From positions 186,001 through 250,000 of the forward strand of contig NZ_JAKCLJ010000003.1 in assembly GCF_021412565.1 (NCBI RefSeq): 64,000 nucleotides of DNA. Reading direction: 5' to 3'. This DNA is from Shewanella sp. AS1. GTDB taxonomy: Bacteria; Pseudomonadota; Gammaproteobacteria; Enterobacterales; Shewanellaceae. The notes under the pieces were generated by a model. It was not told the DNA's origin. It saw nothing but the letters and a program-made list of their open reading frames with translations, and searched no databases. The translations under genes and the position numbers were made by a program. Positions 45,844 through 55,130 of this stretch are shown here, piece by piece. The number at the start of each line of letters is the position of its first letter. The first letter of the stretch is position 1.

Positions 45844-45907
45844 ACTCAGATCCTTAAATCAATTCAAAACTTATATAGCCAAAAATTAAGATTTAGCCAT
45901 GCCATAA

Positions 45908-47395
45908 CTATCCTGCAGGGAGAGAGATTTTGTGCTTGGCAATCTCCCTATTAAAGGTCGCTACACCTTGATCAGGAAGTTTGTCAGCCATATGTCGCTC
46001 AAGAGTTTCTCTTGCCTCACCATAATCACTCCAATCAATGCTTGCTGTATACGCTTGCATATTTGCAAAGACTTTGGTTAGTGTTCTGAATTTACCACTG
46101 CGAGTCGCTTGTCTTAGACCATTCAAATAACTTTCACGGTGAACGGTTGGGATGATAATTTTATGCTCTTCATTGGCTACAAGCTCTGCGTTGAGCATGA
46201 TGCGAGATAACCTTCCATTACCGTCATCATGCGGATGGACTTCGGCCACTAAGAACTGCATAAAGATGGCTCTAGGTAAACCTGCTGGCAATGATTGGTA
46301 TATTGGGAATGCTTGTGTAATTGTGCCTTCAACATGCTCCGGCAGTACAAACGATGTATCCCCTGCTTTATTCGGTTCGATCTTGAATTCGCCAGGGCGC
46401 TTCTCTGGGCGCTCGCTCATGATAAGGGCGTGGCGCTCTTTAAGTAGATTAATAAGTTCTTCCGCTGAAGATGGCACAACACACATTTCAGAATAATCAC
46501 TCACTACACCAAATACAGATAGGACGTCATGACTATCTTGGTGACGATTGTTGATCGTCGTTTTTTCAAAAACAATCTTTTCAGCTTCGTCGATTTCAAA
46601 TTCAGTGCCTTCAATGTAATTCGAGAAATAGCTCTCGAAAAAAGAGAGGTTCCTCCATCCTTGAGTGTTGTAGCTATATAGTGACGGAATTAACTCACAG
46701 CGCTGTAGATAGTCCGCTAAAGAATGGAAAAGTGTCATGCGATGATTATCAAACGGTTCTTTCTTAGCGTGAGCGATTGCTCTTGGGCTATCAAGGTTTT
46801 TAATTGGTCGAGTTGCTAGAATGCTGCCGATAATACCATTTAGCACTTTCATTTCTCGTTGCATGTTAAGGGTGATAGCACTTTTGTTTGCTAGGTCACG
46901 TAATCGATTGAGCTCATCTTCACCGTGTCTATCTAGAAATGCGCAAAGCTTTTCTTCTACCCAAACTTTGCCCAGAGACTTTATGGCGCCAGTATCACCA
47001 TGGGCTATTTGAAGGTTTTCTAGTAACAGTCTTGCAGGTGCACTTCTGGATAACTCTGGTAAGAAGCGTTCGGTTAATGTGTTAACGTCGCCTGGGATGA
47101 CATTGATTGTTAGTGAATCTGCTATCTTGACGTTCTTACGCACTTTAATATCTGCCGTAATGTAAACGACGCCATCAATAGGTTTGAGATATTCCGCTGT
47201 GCTGTGGCTAGCGATAGCTGTCGGGTAAAGGTAATCAACTATCTTCGACCATTGTTTGATCACCAAATCGTTGATTTCTTCATAAGGTGCATCCGTGTAT
47301 ATCCCCTGCCTGATGCGTTTAAGTGCGCCAGCAGCAAACTTCTTTGATAGCGCTTTGGACTCAGCAGTATCTTTTGGGAAATACAAATTAGACAT
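45908..47395 (-). CDS. Fic-domain protein with AbiEi-like N-terminal domain
   Basis: 495 residues. The N-terminal part (about 1-130, with GALKRIRQGIYTDAP and VYITADIK) resembles the winged-helix AbiEi antitoxin of type IV toxin-antitoxin systems. The C-terminal part (about 225-440) is a Fic domain with HPHDDGNGRLSR at 387-398 (usual HPF replaced by HPH) and a preceding inhibitory motif SNYIEG at 259-264 (S/T-x3-E-G), the class II autoinhibition layout. Fic proteins transfer AMP or other groups from nucleotides to protein hydroxyls. The start at 47395 has TGAGG upstream. Six iterons sit immediately upstream, which suggests that the N-terminal domain regulates its own promoter (inference). Confidence 0.85.
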   Translation of the reverse strand: MSNLYFPKDTAESKALSKKFAAGALKRIRQGIYTDAPYEEINDLVIKQWSKIVDYLYPTAIASHSTAEYLKPIDGVVYITADIKVRKNVKIADSLTINVIPGDVNTLTERFLPELSRSAPARLLLENLQIAHGDTGAIKSLGKVWVEEKLCAFLDRHGEDELNRLRDLANKSAITLNMQREMKVLNGIIGSILATRPIKNLDSPRAIAHAKKEPFDNHRMTLFHSLADYLQRCELIPSLYSYNTQGWRNLSFFESYFSNYIEGTEFEIDEAEKIVFEKTTINNRHQDSHDVLSVFGVVSDYSEMCVVPSSAEELINLLKERHALIMSERPEKRPGEFKIEPNKAGDTSFVLPEHVEGTITQAFPIYQSLPAGLPRAIFMQFLVAEVHPHDDGNGRLSRIMLNAELVANEEHKIIIPTVHRESYLNGLRQATRSGKFRTLTKVFANMQAYTASIDWSDYGEARETLERHMADKLPDQGVATFNREIAKHKISLPAG

Positions 47396-47412
47396 AGTTA
47401 CCTCAAACAAGC

Positions 47413-47583
47413 GAATTACTTAACATAAAACGCATTGTACAGGGAATTATTCGATATAAAAAGACAATATGGTGAATTACTTAATATAAAATGTATTGCA
47501 CGGGGAATTATTCGATATAAAAAGCTAATGTGGCGAATTACTTAATATAAAGCGCATTATAGAGGGGGGTGTTCGATATTTCC
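47413..47583. repeat. Six helically phased iterons upstream of the Fic gene
   Basis: Six copies of a motif close to GAATTAYTYRATATAAA start at 47413, 47444, 47474, 47505, 47535 and 47566, spaced 30 or 31 bp. The last is degenerate. Alternate copies read ACTTAA and ATTCGA, giving a higher 61-bp period. They lie 18 bp upstream of the start codon of the Fic gene, so they overlap its promoter. Confidence 0.85.
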
Positions 47584-47893
47584 CATACCAAGCCAGAAAA
47601 CCCAGCAACATGTGCCATGTGCTATTGATATTAATAATAAATGCAATCAACACGGAGAAATTTTACAGCGATTTTTTTGATGGTAAGCTGTTGATTGTAA
47701 ATAGTAATAAAAAATGATCCACGTTATATAGATCCTTAAGTTAAATCAGTCCAGAATTATCTGGGCTTTATAACTGCACAAAAAATCGATTGCGACTCTA
47801 ACCAATTGTATATACTGAATCGCAACAGACATCGTAGACACTTTGTAGCATTACTGAAATTTGGTCAACAGAACAGTACCAAGCAGAGCTAAT
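47584..47893. other. Gene-free stretch with second copy of a dispersed repeat
   Basis: 47849-47924 matches 44872-44948 (CATTACTGAAATTTGGTCAAC ... GCTTTGGGGCA). A weak hairpin CCAGA/TCTGG lies near 47750. No gene seen. Confidence 0.5.
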
Positions 47894-48115
47894 TCAGTCA
47901 TGCGAAACAAGCTTTGGGGCACTTTTTATTTTGGAATAGTAATGCTGACAGAAAACCAAAACTGGCTTTAACGTAAACAGAAGAAAAGCAAATGCGACTT
48001 CGATGCCACCAAACTGTAATAGCATGGCAATTTCTGGAGCGAGTACCGCAATAGCTATTATCGCAATACCGATGGTGAGTTTTTGAAAAAGAGATAAATC
48101 TTCCCAGTTTTTCAT
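47894..48115 (-). CDS. Small two-helix membrane protein
   Basis: 73 residues, with a short acidic-aromatic N-terminus (MKNWEDLSLFQ) and two predicted membrane helices (about 12-32 and 36-57), then a basic tail. AAAGGA precedes the start at good distance. No family recognised. Its 3' end overlaps the dispersed repeat at 47849-47924, which may have supplied the stop codon. Confidence 0.5.
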   Translation of the reverse strand: MKNWEDLSLFQKLTIGIAIIAIAVLAPEIAMLLQFGGIEVAFAFLLFTLKPVLVFCQHYYSKIKSAPKLVSHD

Positions 48116-48258
48116 ATAAATCCTTTTTATGAAAAACGCTTGAAAAACATACTACCAGATGTCTCTATGCTTCGCAGTTCACAAAGCATATAGCGCCTTG
48201 CTGAGGTAAGTGTGAACAACGCAATACCTTAGCCTCCGCATAATACCTTAAACACATA

Positions 48259-48317
48259 ACCCAACGCATAGTAAAAATGCCACGCGTTGCGAATCACTCT
48301 TAAGCAACTTGTTATAC
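48259..48317 (+). other. attC-like site left of stbDE
   Basis: It opens with ACCCAAC (fits RYYYAAC) and closes with GTTATAC (a common variant of GTTRRRY). 59 bp; the arms pair only partly, so this is a weaker call than the right-hand site. Confidence 0.45.
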
Positions 48318-48371
48318 CGCTTGGCTGAGGCTAAAATGACCAACATAAAGACCATTTAAGAGACCGATTAT

Positions 48372-48620
48372 ATGACCACTAGAATTTTAGCCGATGTTGC
48401 TGCAAGCATTACTGAGTTGAAAGCTAACCCTATGAAAGTTGCAGCTAGTGCTTACGGTGAACCTGTTGCTGTATTGAATCGAAATGAGCCAGCATTTTAT
48501 TGCGTACCTGCCGAAGCGTACGAAATGATGATGGACAGACTCGAAGATCTTGAACTATTAGCTATTGCGAAAGAGCGTGAATCTGAAGAGAGCATTTCGG
48601 TAAACATTGATGACCTATAA
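48372..48620 (+). CDS. stbD: StbD-type antitoxin (Phd/YefM fold)
   Basis: 82 residues. The N-terminal part ILADVAASITELKANPMKVAASAYGEPVAVLNRNEPAFYCVPAEAYE is the DNA-binding Phd-like domain; the acidic C-terminal tail wraps the toxin. It blocks the StbE toxin and represses the operon by family. The toxin start lies inside its last codons. Confidence 0.9.
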   Translation: MTTRILADVAASITELKANPMKVAASAYGEPVAVLNRNEPAFYCVPAEAYEMMMDRLEDLELLAIAKERESEESISVNIDDL

Positions 48621-48900
48621 ACTCGACTTTAAAAAGAGCGCACTCAAAGAGTGGAAAAAGCTTGGCTCAGCGCTGCAACAACAATTTAAGAAAAAGCTAA
48701 TCGAGCGCTTAGACAACCCGCATGTTCCGGCTTCAAAACTATCTGGAGCTGACAACATGTATAAAATTAAGCTGCGCCAATCGGGCTACCGCCTCGTCTA
48801 CAAAGTTGAAGACGATGTCATCATTGTAACCGTCTTAGCAGTCGGAAAACGCGAACGTAGCGATGTTTACCGTAACGCTATGAAAAGGTTAGCTGATTAA
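48610..48900 (+). CDS. stbE: StbE/RelE-family toxin
   Basis: 96 residues with the RelE-fold signature FKKSALKEWKKLG...KLSGADNMYKIKLRQSGYRLVYKVEDDVIIVTVLAVGKRE. Family members cut mRNA on the ribosome. The ATG at 48610 overlaps the antitoxin gene by 11 bp; a TTG one codon upstream is possible but less likely. The pair lies between attC-like sites, as stbDE-type pairs often do in Vibrio integrons. Confidence 0.9.
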   Translation: MTYKLDFKKSALKEWKKLGSALQQQFKKKLIERLDNPHVPASKLSGADNMYKIKLRQSGYRLVYKVEDDVIIVTVLAVGKRERSDVYRNAMKRLAD

Positions 48901-48905
48901 TTGCG

Positions 48906-48965
48906 GTATAACGTCTTAGTATTGATGCCCTGTGCCGTTTGCTGGGCATCAATCGATTGTTGGAC
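48906..48965 (+). other. attC-like site right of stbDE
   Basis: 60 bp from GTATAAC to GTTGGAC (perfect GTTRRRY). The inner arms ATTGATGCCC / GGGCATCAAT pair perfectly around a 13-base loop, with extrahelical bases outside. Good match to the short attC class. Confidence 0.7.
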
Positions 48966-49218
48966 TTGGCCGCTGCCACACTTTCCCTAGTCCACAGCCA
49001 AACTGCTATTTTTCTGCCCAAATTTATCATCTGGCTTTACCGCCACGTTCCCCACTGCTAATAATCTGACACTTGTGATTCATGTTGGTAATTATTACAA
49101 ATAATCAAGATGTTAATCACATATCTCAACAGCAAAATTCGGCAGAATATTGACAGTTTTCAAGAGGTTTTTTTGCTTGTATAGTAATTGTCTAAATTAG
49201 AAAAAACGGACTCATTTC
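48966..49218. other. Intergenic stretch before the Ser-rich gene
   Basis: No gene or strong element seen. A TTGCTT ... TATAGT-like pair near 49170-49190 could form a promoter but is not convincing. Confidence 0.3.
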
Positions 49219-49638
49219 ATGTTTCGCTTCACCATTTATTCTATCGTCCTGTACGCGTTTTGGCTGACTTTTGTCGATGTTTCCCATTTCATGAAACAGG
49301 ATTCTGGCAACATTTTTATCGAAGCGATGAAAGGGATCTGGCGGGATAATAACGAACTGGTGCAGTACTCATCTGACACACAAAGTGACATAAATGGCCA
49401 GTACTCAAGCCAGCATTCAAGCCAAGACTCATCTCAGTTATCATCGGCAGCTGAGATGGCGTCGCAGCAGACAGATTATGCTTCTGTGCAATCCGATACA
49501 AGCATATCCAACTCAAGCACATCCCATTCAATCACATCCAACTCAGCGACAGCGACATCGACTCACCTCTCCTGTGATGATTCGAGCTGCTACAGTCTGG
49601 ATGATGAGATATACAGTCAAGCGGCGCTGGGCGAATAA
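49219..49638 (+). CDS. Ser/Gln-rich protein with N-terminal membrane segment
   Basis: 139 residues, not recognised. The first 25 residues form a hydrophobic segment, then a short conserved-looking region (HFMKQDSGNIFIEAMKGIWRDN), then about 75 residues of low complexity dominated by Ser, Gln and Thr, ending with CDDSSC and an acidic tail. The low-complexity part could lie in the periplasm as a flexible stalk. The other frames of the same stretch are also open, so the low-complexity tail is weak evidence by itself. Confidence 0.5.
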   Translation: MFRFTIYSIVLYAFWLTFVDVSHFMKQDSGNIFIEAMKGIWRDNNELVQYSSDTQSDINGQYSSQHSSQDSSQLSSAAEMASQQTDYASVQSDTSISNSSTSHSITSNSATATSTHLSCDDSSCYSLDDEIYSQAALGE

Positions 49639-49757
49639 CGCAAATCCCCTAAACTCCCAGCAACCAATTTCCAGGCAAGAAAGTCCCACGGGGCAAAGCC
49701 ATTAACAGCAAACCTTGAGTTAATGGCTTATTGCCGGTCAAACTAATGCCAGGGAGA

Positions 49758-51014
49758 TTAATCTCGTTGCAGCGCCACTATAGGATCTAAACGCGCCGCC
49801 TTCTGCGCCGGATACATGCCAAAACCGACCCCTATGGTCATACACACACCGAGGGATAAAAAGATCGCAAAGGGCGACCAGGCCACGGGCCAGCCAGCGG
49901 CAGCCGAGATCACCAGCGCCAGCAATAAACCGACCAAGATGCCGATGAGCCCTCCTGTCGCCGAGATGGCGATACTCTCAATTAAGAACTGCCGGGCAAT
50001 ATCTTTGCGCCTTGCCCCTAAGGCCCTGAGCAAACCTATCTCGCCGGTTCGTTCCATAATGGTTGCCAGCATAATATTCATGATACCTATGCCGCCGACC
50101 AGCAGGGAGATCCCCGCCACGCAGGCCATGACTATGTTGAAAATCTGTTGGGTCTTCTGATGCTGTGCCAACAGATCTGCCGGCACTACCACCTCATAGT
50201 CTTTCTCACCGCCATGACGTCTGGCAAACAGATGATCCAGACTCTTGGCGGCCAGAGAGGGATCGACACCATCGGCGATAGCTAATTTTATCGCGTCCAA
50301 CTCATCTTCCAGCGCCTTAAAATTCATCTTCTTCAGGGCAGTCGTCAGCGGGATAAACACCTGATTGCGCTCACCACCTAACTTAACTCCCTGGATTTTA
50401 GAGTTCCCCTGCTCCCCTTGAGACAGGACACCAACCACCTCAAACCATTGATGGTTTACTTTAATCAAGCCACCTATGGCTTTGCCTTGAGGAAACAGAC
50501 TGCGTGCCGCCTCTGGCCCTAATACCGCCACCTGCCGATAATGGGTTTGGTCGTCATCGAGCAGAGTGCGGCCACTGGCTAAATGAAACGAGCTTAAGGC
50601 AAAATAATTAGGCGTCACCCCCATGACAGAGGCATCACTGCGCCCCTCTCGACTAAACAGACTGAAGGATTTCACCTGTTTCTGGGCGCTCCAGCCCTCG
50701 ATAAAAGGCAGAGTACTGGCGGCACTTTCAACATCGCGCAAACTGAGTCCCACGCTATGTTCCCGAATCGATTTAAGGGCATCACCATCGGCGGGGCGCG
50801 CATTGACCAGGATATTTTTCACCCCCATGGACTCAATCATCTTCAGGGCTTCACGCTCGGCACCTTCACCGACACTGAGCATGGCGATCACCGCGCCCAC
50901 CCCAAATACCATGCCGAGCAAGGTCAAAGAGGTGCGCAGTTTATGATGGCGCATCTCATCAAATGCCTGAGCTATCCCGGTAAGATAGCGCCCTATCACT
51001 GAATAACGGCTCAT
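49758..51014 (-). CDS. MacB/FtsX-type ABC transporter permease
   Basis: 418 residues. One N-terminal membrane helix (HHKLRTSLTLLGMVFGVGAVIAMLSVGEGAE), a large periplasmic MacB-type domain (about 65-280), then three helices (VMACVAGISLLVGGIGIMNIMLATIMERTGEIGLLRALGARRKDI and two more). No fused ATPase; this is supplied by the gene at 54420. The start at 51014 has AAGGAG upstream and overlaps the adaptor stop by 4 bp. It pushes a substrate from periplasm toward an outer-membrane factor by mechanotransmission (family). Confidence 0.9.
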   Translation of the reverse strand: MSRYSVIGRYLTGIAQAFDEMRHHKLRTSLTLLGMVFGVGAVIAMLSVGEGAEREALKMIESMGVKNILVNARPADGDALKSIREHSVGLSLRDVESAASTLPFIEGWSAQKQVKSFSLFSREGRSDASVMGVTPNYFALSSFHLASGRTLLDDDQTHYRQVAVLGPEAARSLFPQGKAIGGLIKVNHQWFEVVGVLSQGEQGNSKIQGVKLGGERNQVFIPLTTALKKMNFKALEDELDAIKLAIADGVDPSLAAKSLDHLFARRHGGEKDYEVVVPADLLAQHQKTQQIFNIVMACVAGISLLVGGIGIMNIMLATIMERTGEIGLLRALGARRKDIARQFLIESIAISATGGLIGILVGLLLALVISAAAGWPVAWSPFAIFLSLGVCMTIGVGFGMYPAQKAARLDPIVALQRD

Positions 51015-52234
51015 AACCGGCTCCTTTTCGGTGGTGTGGTCAAGGCGATAATATCCCCCGGGGTTAATCCGGAGAGGATCTGAGTCATATCTATACTGCG
51101 CTGACCGGGCGTAATGGCTTGTTCGATAAAGCCCTTGTCGGTTTTCAGATAGACCCAATGCCGCCCCTCTTTTTGAAAGATCGCCTGGTTGGGAATTGTG
51201 ATCACATCATCAAGGGACAAGGCTTGCACCTTAGCACTGAGCTGACGTCCGGGCTGCATAATAGCCACTAAGGTGTTGTCCAGACTCACGGTAAACTGGA
51301 AATAGTTCACCGGACTACCCTTCTCTTTAGGCTTAGCTAGGGCATCCACCTGAGTCACCCTGCCCTTAAATGGCCTGTCAGGGTAAGCATCGAGATAGAC
51401 AGTCGCCAATTGGCCTATGGCCAGGCCCGCCGCTTCAGATTCGAGCACATAAGCTCTGGCCTGCATGGTGGAAGTATCGGGCAGGGTGCCTATGGTAAAA
51501 CCGGACCACATCATATCGCCCACCACAGGCATGACGCCATCCCAGGAGGCCTGATAGACAAACAGACCGTCGTGAGGCGCGATGATCTCCATCTGGCGCA
51601 GGTTATTTTCATAACGCTTGATCTTGGCCTGATGCCCCCCCTGCTTTAATTTGATCAGTTGCTGCTCCGCATCCGCCTGCTCATCATGCTGCGCCAGCCC
51701 CCAGTCAAAGTAGTTTAACTTGGCGCCAAGGTAATCTTGATTACGCATCTGCTCTATGATCTCTATCTTGGTGTAGACCCGCTCATCCTCGCTGAAAAAT
51801 TGTTCGGCCAGCTGTTTCTCTTCGCTGGTCACCTGGGTTCCAGTGGTTAACTCCTGACTGATGGTCTTATCCTGCTGAAGCTGCATCTCGCTATCTAGAC
51901 CTAGGCGATCGAAATCAAACTGCTCTCTTTCCAGCTCATAACGCTGACGGGTCGGATCCATTCTGGCGACCACATCCCCAGCTTTCACTTGCGTAAAGTT
52001 ATCCAAAATCCAAGCTAAGGATTGGGGCCCCCGCAACCCGTTTGGCACAGTAACCGCGGTAGAATGGCTCGCTTCCAGCTCGCCCACTGCTGGGATCTCG
52101 ACACTAAAATCCCCTTGACGGACCACCATGGTGAGTACACCATCGGTTTGCTGCTGCGAGCAGGCGCTCAGCAAAGCACTTGTCATCATTAACAGTGTGA
52201 CGGCTCGAAATGATATTAAGAGGGAGTTTTTCAT
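51011..52234 (-). CDS. Periplasmic adaptor (HlyD/RND-MFP type), lipoprotein, 1 of 3
   Basis: 407 residues with signal and lipobox LLSA-C. Lipoyl/barrel-sandwich halves flank a coiled-coil hairpin (about 105-215, EQ-rich), then a beta-barrel (about 240-330) and a membrane-proximal domain. It bridges the permease to an outer-membrane channel. Overlaps neighbours by 4 bp on each side. Confidence 0.85.
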   Translation of the reverse strand: MKNSLLISFRAVTLLMMTSALLSACSQQQTDGVLTMVVRQGDFSVEIPAVGELEASHSTAVTVPNGLRGPQSLAWILDNFTQVKAGDVVARMDPTRQRYELEREQFDFDRLGLDSEMQLQQDKTISQELTTGTQVTSEEKQLAEQFFSEDERVYTKIEIIEQMRNQDYLGAKLNYFDWGLAQHDEQADAEQQLIKLKQGGHQAKIKRYENNLRQMEIIAPHDGLFVYQASWDGVMPVVGDMMWSGFTIGTLPDTSTMQARAYVLESEAAGLAIGQLATVYLDAYPDRPFKGRVTQVDALAKPKEKGSPVNYFQFTVSLDNTLVAIMQPGRQLSAKVQALSLDDVITIPNQAIFQKEGRHWVYLKTDKGFIEQAITPGQRSIDMTQILSGLTPGDIIALTTPPKRSRL

Positions 52235-53403
52235 GGTAACAGCACCTCATCACCTAAGGCTAAGCCCTGACGTATTGAGATACGATCTCGTCCCATCTCC
52301 CCGATAACTATGGGTTGCTTACGCCGCCCAAGCCAGGTTGGACGCTCCACATAGGCCTGACCAGCCTCAAAGGAAACTGCATCGATGGCCAGCAGCAAAG
52401 AGGGAGAATCCTGCTCTATATCTATCACTATCTTGGCCGTCATCCCTGGGCGCATCAGCTCGCTGTCGGGTTCATCGATACTGGCAACGGCATCGAACAC
52501 CACTAAGGGTACATCCTGATTCTTGTTGCGAAACACAGCCCCTAACTCGGTAATTTTGCCCCTAAACACCCGCTCGGGATTGGCATCCAAGCGGATCTTA
52601 ATCGCCTGGCCTAGTTTTACGCGTTGGGCTTCCACCTCTGGCACTGTCATATTTACCTGCATATGGGACAAGTCTGGGATACTGAGCACGGCATCACCGG
52701 CAAACACAGATTGCCCCTCTTTAATCTTATTCCCCTGTGGATCTGTGCCATAAACCACTATGCCGGCTCGGGGCGCCTTTAATGTCATTGAGGCTATCCC
52801 CTTTTCCAGCGCCGCCACTTCCGAGGCAAATTTTTGCTCGTCACCGGCCAGCATCGCCTGACGTTGCTCGGCGCCTCGGGTTTCCAACGCAATTTTTTGC
52901 TCGATGAGACTGACATTATCCTTGGCGATCACCGCATCCCTTTGGTATTTCTCTTTCTCAATTAAGGCGACCGTTTCATCCGAGAGCTTAAATTTGCGAT
53001 CCGCCTTTTCAAAGTTCATCTTAGCTTCGGCAAGATCTAACTTAAGCTGCTCTAACTTCTTGGCATTGCGCAATTTTGAGGTGGCGATATCCTGCTCCGT
53101 TGCGGCTAAATTGGCCTGACTGACGGATAATCTTTGCGTTAACTCGGACGTATCGAGTCTGGCCACCACATCCCCCTGCCTGACGCTTTGCCCCTCTGGT
53201 GCCAGCTGTTTTACCTGATATTGCCACACCCGGCGTATTGGCGGCGGCATCATAGAAACATTATCGGCAGACACCAGCTCCCCGGTGACCTCTATCTGTT
53301 GATACAATACCCCCTCTTCAACATGGGTTGTGATCTGAGGCTGGCATCCAGCCAGTAAGACGATAAACAGAGACATTGCGGATAAAAACGAGACGCTATT
53401 CAT
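52231..53403 (-). CDS. Periplasmic adaptor, lipoprotein, 2 of 3
   Basis: 390 residues with lipobox LLAG-C, a long coiled-coil hairpin (about 85-205) and a barrel (NVTVPEVEAQRVKLGQAIKIRLDANPERVFRGKITELG). The ATG at 53403 is preferred over the GTG one codon upstream because AAGGAG is 7 bases before it. It overlaps both neighbours. Confidence 0.85.
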   Translation of the reverse strand: MNSVSFLSAMSLFIVLLAGCQPQITTHVEEGVLYQQIEVTGELVSADNVSMMPPPIRRVWQYQVKQLAPEGQSVRQGDVVARLDTSELTQRLSVSQANLAATEQDIATSKLRNAKKLEQLKLDLAEAKMNFEKADRKFKLSDETVALIEKEKYQRDAVIAKDNVSLIEQKIALETRGAEQRQAMLAGDEQKFASEVAALEKGIASMTLKAPRAGIVVYGTDPQGNKIKEGQSVFAGDAVLSIPDLSHMQVNMTVPEVEAQRVKLGQAIKIRLDANPERVFRGKITELGAVFRNKNQDVPLVVFDAVASIDEPDSELMRPGMTAKIVIDIEQDSPSLLLAIDAVSFEAGQAYVERPTWLGRRKQPIVIGEMGRDRISIRQGLALGDEVLLP

Positions 53404-54427
53404 CACTCAGCTCCTTTGTCGCCACCAGAACACTCATGCCGGGTACTAGATTAATCTGACTATTATCACGATCGAAATCGATCCCCACCTTAAACCATTT
53501 ACTCTGTCCCCAGGCCGCCTGGGCCATCGCCTGTTTACCTATCGATGCTATATGCCCAGCGAAAGTCACATTCGACTGGGCATCGAGGCGTAAGCTGACA
53601 TTTTGGTTTATCTCAAGACGGTCAACATCCACCTCATTGACCCAGGCCACCACTTCCAGCCTATCCAGCGCCGGAATGGTGGCCACCTGCCGTCCTATCT
53701 GCACTGTATCGCCCACATCATACTTTTCATCATTAAAAGGATCGCGCCCGTAGAGTACAGGCCCGGCAAGCTGAGCTGTCAGCTCGAGCTGCTCCAACCC
53801 TTTGAGCGCCTGTGACAGCTCTAATTGGGCCTTTTGCTTATCTATGGCAAGCTGTTTTAGGCTGGCTTGCTGTTTGTCCAAGGCCTCACTCAATGCCTGT
53901 TTAGCCTTAGATAACTCACTTTTTGCCTGCATCAAAGCAAACTGATTCTCGGCATATTCTTTCGCCGCGATATAGTCGGCCGGAACATCGGCATCCAATT
54001 GGGCTTTTTCGACCTCAAGTTGCCTTTGCTTTAGGCTAAACTCTGCCTGTAAAACCGCGGCTTTTAACTCAAGTGCGCTGCTCTGCTCTTGGGCTGTGAC
54101 CCGCAGCAGGCTAGCATCGAGCTGTTCAATCTGATTATTCAGCTGGCTCTTATCGAAAATGACCACACTTTGACCCGGTGTCGCCAAGGTGCCTTCGGGT
54201 AACATCCACTGGATCTGGTAACGCCAGGCATCTCCAGCCTTAGGTACACTAAAAGTTTGTGACTCGACCGAACTGATCTTGCCAGTCAGAAGCAGATCGT
54301 CAGTCAACTTAGTCGGCTCATCTGCCAAGGCATGGCAAAGCGTCAACGGCATCAATACGAGGCTCAGTGAAAACAAGCCTGTAACCCAAGGGTTTCCCTT
54401 GACTCTGACACTCATCATCCTAGGCAT
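53396..54427 (-). CDS. Periplasmic adaptor-like protein, 3 of 3
   Basis: 343 residues with a cleavable signal rather than a lipobox (ending CHALA). It has a coiled-coil hairpin (about 95-210) and a barrel domain ([44 protein letters not shown]). The start at 54427 has GAGGGG upstream and overlaps the ATPase stop by 8 bp. It is the least typical of the three. Confidence 0.8.
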   Translation of the reverse strand: MPRMMSVRVKGNPWVTGLFSLSLVLMPLTLCHALADEPTKLTDDLLLTGKISSVESQTFSVPKAGDAWRYQIQWMLPEGTLATPGQSVVIFDKSQLNNQIEQLDASLLRVTAQEQSSALELKAAVLQAEFSLKQRQLEVEKAQLDADVPADYIAAKEYAENQFALMQAKSELSKAKQALSEALDKQQASLKQLAIDKQKAQLELSQALKGLEQLELTAQLAGPVLYGRDPFNDEKYDVGDTVQIGRQVATIPALDRLEVVAWVNEVDVDRLEINQNVSLRLDAQSNVTFAGHIASIGKQAMAQAAWGQSKWFKVGIDFDRDNSQINLVPGMSVLVATKELSDE

Positions 54428-55130
54428 ACCGCTCCCCTCGCGCATCCTGAGGCGCTATCTGCTTGATAACATCTTCGACGATTTCACCATCTCGCATACG
54501 GATCACCCGCTGGGCGTAGGCGGCCACTTCCTCTTCGTGGGTCACCAATATGATGGTTTGCCCAGCCCGATGCAGTTCTGTGAACAGCTCCATGATCTCC
54601 ACCGATGTCTTACTGTCTAAGGCACCTGTTGGTTCATCGGCCAACAATATGGTGGGACGATTGACTAAAGAACGGGCTATGGCCACCCGCTGACGCTGAC
54701 CGCCGGAGAGTTGATTTGGGCGATGATCTTGCCGTTCACCTAGACCCACACGCGCAAGCAGCTGCTGAGCATAGGCTTCACTCCCCTCATCATTTTGAGC
54801 AAAGCGTATCGGCAGCAGCACATTTTGCAGGGCACTTAGTCTAGGTAACAGATGGAAACTTTGAAAAACGAAGCCTATCTCTTTATTACGCACCGCCGAC
54901 AGCGCATCATCGTCTAAAGAACTGACCTCCTGGCCATTGAGGTGATAGCTGCCACCGCTGGGCTTATCGAGACAGCCGATAATATTCATCAGGGTCGATT
55001 TGCCCGATCCTGACGGCCCCATGATAGCCACAAACTCATTGGCGTTAATGGTAAAATCCACTCCCCGCAGCGCAAGGACTGTTGCCTCCCCCATACGATA
55101 GGATTTCATCAGCTGTTTTACATTGATCAT
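54420..55130 (-). CDS. MacB/LolD-type ABC transporter ATPase
   Basis: 236 residues. Walker A is GPSGSGKST, the Q-loop is [13 protein letters not shown], the signature is [16 protein letters not shown], Walker B is [12 protein letters not shown] and the H-loop is ILVTHEEE. It heads the operon and powers the permease at 49758. Confidence 0.93.
   Translation of the reverse strand: MINVKQLMKSYRMGEATVLALRGVDFTINANEFVAIMGPSGSGKSTLMNIIGCLDKPSGGSYHLNGQEVSSLDDDALSAVRNKEIGFVFQSFHLLPRLSALQNVLLPIRFAQNDEGSEAYAQQLLARVGLGERQDHRPNQLSGGQRQRVAIARSLVNRPTILLADEPTGALDSKTSVEIMELFTELHRAGQTIILVTHEEEVAAYAQRVIRMRDGEIVEDVIKQIAPQDARGERYA

Noticed and set aside
47413..47583. CRISPR-like array
   Set aside because: The units are 17-18 bp with AT-rich 13-bp gaps that also repeat; there are no unique spacers and no cas genes.
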